Assembly (NCBI GenBank): GCA_018241685.1 | Contig: JAFEDJ010000013.1 | Coordinates: forward strand, 124,001-188,000 | From: Pseudomonadota bacterium | Lineage (GTDB): Bacteria; Pseudomonadota; Gammaproteobacteria; Burkholderiales; Rhodocyclaceae | Direction: 5' to 3' | DNA length: 64,000 bases | In this document: piece after piece, positions 62,998 through 64,000 of the stretch | Layout: every line of letters starts with the position of its first letter | Position numbering within the stretch: the first letter of the stretch is position 1 | The notes under the pieces: generated by a model | The model's database searches: none | What the model saw: only the letters and a program-made list of their open reading frames with translations | What the model was told of the DNA's origin: nothing | Position numbers and translations under genes: made by a program

Positions 62998-64000
62998 GCG
63001 CCCCGTCGCTGCCCTATGCCTTCGCCAAGGCCCACGGCATCCTCGTCGCCGCCCACGGTGGCGAGCACGCCGACCTGATTCTCCGCGAAGGCGCCGACCT
63101 GGCCGCCGTCGCCGAAGTACGCCGCAGCCTCGGCGTACCGCTGCGCATCGAGACCCTGCCCCGCGCCGGCTTCGAGGCCCGCCTCGCCGAAGCCTATTCC
63201 GGCGCCGACGACAATGCCGCCGAAGTGGTCGCCGACGTGGGCCAGGAAGTGGACCTGACCCAGCTGATGACCGAGCTGCCGGCCGTCGAGGACCTGCTGG
63301 AAACCCAGGACGACGCGCCGATCATCCGCATGATCAACGCGCTGCTGACCCAGGCCGTGCGCCAGGCCGCCAGCGACATCCACATCGAACCCTACGAGCG
63401 CCACTCGGTGGTGCGCTTCCGCCGTGACGGCGTGCTCGTCGACGTGGCCCAGCCCCACCGCGCGCTGCACGCCGCGATGGCCTCGCGCATCAAGATCATG
63501 GCCAGCCTCGACATCGCCGAGAAACGCCTGCCCCAGGACGGCCGCATCGCCCTGCGCCTGGCCGGCCGCCAGGTGGACGTGCGGGTATCCACGCTGCCCA
63601 CCACCCACGGCGAACGCATCGTGCTGCGCCTGCTCGACAAGGGCAACGGCCAGCGCAGCCTCGACAGCCTCGGCATGGCCACCGACACCGTCGATCCCTT
63701 CGCCAAGCTGCTCGCCGAACCCCACGGCATCCTGCTCGTCACCGGCCCCACCGGCTCCGGCAAGAGCACCACGCTGTACGCGGCGCTACAGAGCATGGAC
63801 GCCCACAGCCTCAACATCGTCACCGTCGAGGACCCGGTCGAATACGACCTGCCCGGCGTCGGCCAGATCCAGGTCAACAGCCGTATCGATCTCAGCTTCG
63901 CGCGGGCCCTGCGGGCGATCCTCCGGCAGGACCCGGATGTCATCATGATCGGCGAGATCCGCGACCTGGAGACCGCCCAGATCGCCGTGCAGGCCAGCCT
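62994..64000 (+). CDS. gspE: type II secretion ATPase GspE (partial, cut by window end)
   Basis: The open frame from ATG 62994 runs off the window; 335 residues are visible. It powers pseudopilus assembly at the inner membrane. Motifs seen are ASDIHIEPYE (N2 domain), the Walker A GPTGSGKSTTLYAAL, the Asp box IVTVEDPVEY and the Walker B RQDPDVIMIGEIRD. The N-terminal N1 domain is short. The downstream gspF and others should follow outside the window. Confidence 0.95.
   Translation, partial: MSAPSLPYAFAKAHGILVAAHGGEHADLILREGADLAAVAEVRRSLGVPLRIETLPRAGFEARLAEAYSGADDNAAEVVADVGQEVDLTQLMTELPAVEDLLETQDDAPIIRMINALLTQAVRQAASDIHIEPYERHSVVRFRRDGVLVDVAQPHRALHAAMASRIKIMASLDIAEKRLPQDGRIALRLAGRQVDVRVSTLPTTHGERIVLRLLDKGNGQRSLDSLGMATDTVDPFAKLLAEPHGILLVTGPTGSGKSTTLYAALQSMDAHSLNIVTVEDPVEYDLPGVGQIQVNSRIDLSFARALRAILRQDPDVIMIGEIRDLETAQIAVQAS

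Overview
The window reads as chromosomal DNA of a free-living, GC-rich (about 65 %) betaproteobacterium able to fix nitrogen. The nifHDKT-fdx-nafY-lrv order, the DraT/NifQ neighbourhood, the Gcr-type membrane protein and the housekeeping set point to Rhodocyclales, close to Azospira/Dechlorosoma. This placement is inferred from gene content; there is no rRNA or tRNA gene to confirm it. Genes are dense, many stops and starts overlap by 4 bp, and I see no insertion sequence, prophage, CRISPR array or tRNA.

Layout. 0.1-3.1 kb: molybdenum-cofactor operon moaA-mobA-moeA. 3.2-7.2 kb: an unknown protein, polyphosphate kinase 2 and a pabB-pabC fusion for p-aminobenzoate. 7.3-9.7 kb: a ParA-type ATPase coupled to a histone-H1-like/ribbon-helix-helix protein, then a macro-domain protein and a Cys-rich unknown. 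9.9-14.2 kb: metY, a possible PilZ-type protein and thyA-folA. 14.3-18.6 kb (minus strand): an Orn/Lys/Arg decarboxylase, dcd, a small lipoprotein and apbC. 18.7-25.9 kb: metG, a small membrane protein, a SulP transporter, acylphosphatase and a PAS-GGDEF-EAL protein. 25.9-32.3 kb (minus): a cupin, dnaE, a CNNM/CBS protein and a rhomboid protease. 32.5-43.4 kb: a diguanylate cyclase, qor, maeB, an orphan ParA, an AsnB-like protein without the glutaminase cysteine, uvrD and a small unknown protein. 43.6-47.5 kb: yajC-secD-secF and a phosphopantetheinyl transferase.

47.5-59.1 kb is the nitrogen-fixation island. On the minus strand are a Gcr-like membrane protein, a SIR2-fold protein, nifQ and draT. 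On the plus strand are nifH-nifD-nifK-nifT-ferredoxin-nafY-unknown-lrv. Both nifH and nifQ have textbook sigma-54 -24/-12 promoters with NifA upstream activator sites (TGT-N10-ACA) about 100 bp further upstream. NifHDK form the nitrogenase, NifQ feeds molybdenum to FeMo-co synthesis, NafY handles apo-dinitrogenase/FeMo-co, and DraT ADP-ribosylates NifH at Arg101. The gene downstream of nifQ encodes a SIR2-fold (NAD-binding) protein whose expected catalytic His is Met. It is probably co-induced with nitrogenase and is the most interesting unknown here. 59.2-64.0 kb: truC and the start of a type II secretion operon (gspC-gspD-gspE, cut by the window end).

Other points of interest are a duplicated 14-base mini-hairpin 19-20 nt before both nifD and nifK, and the ParA/H1-RHH pair with a perfect palindrome in front of it.
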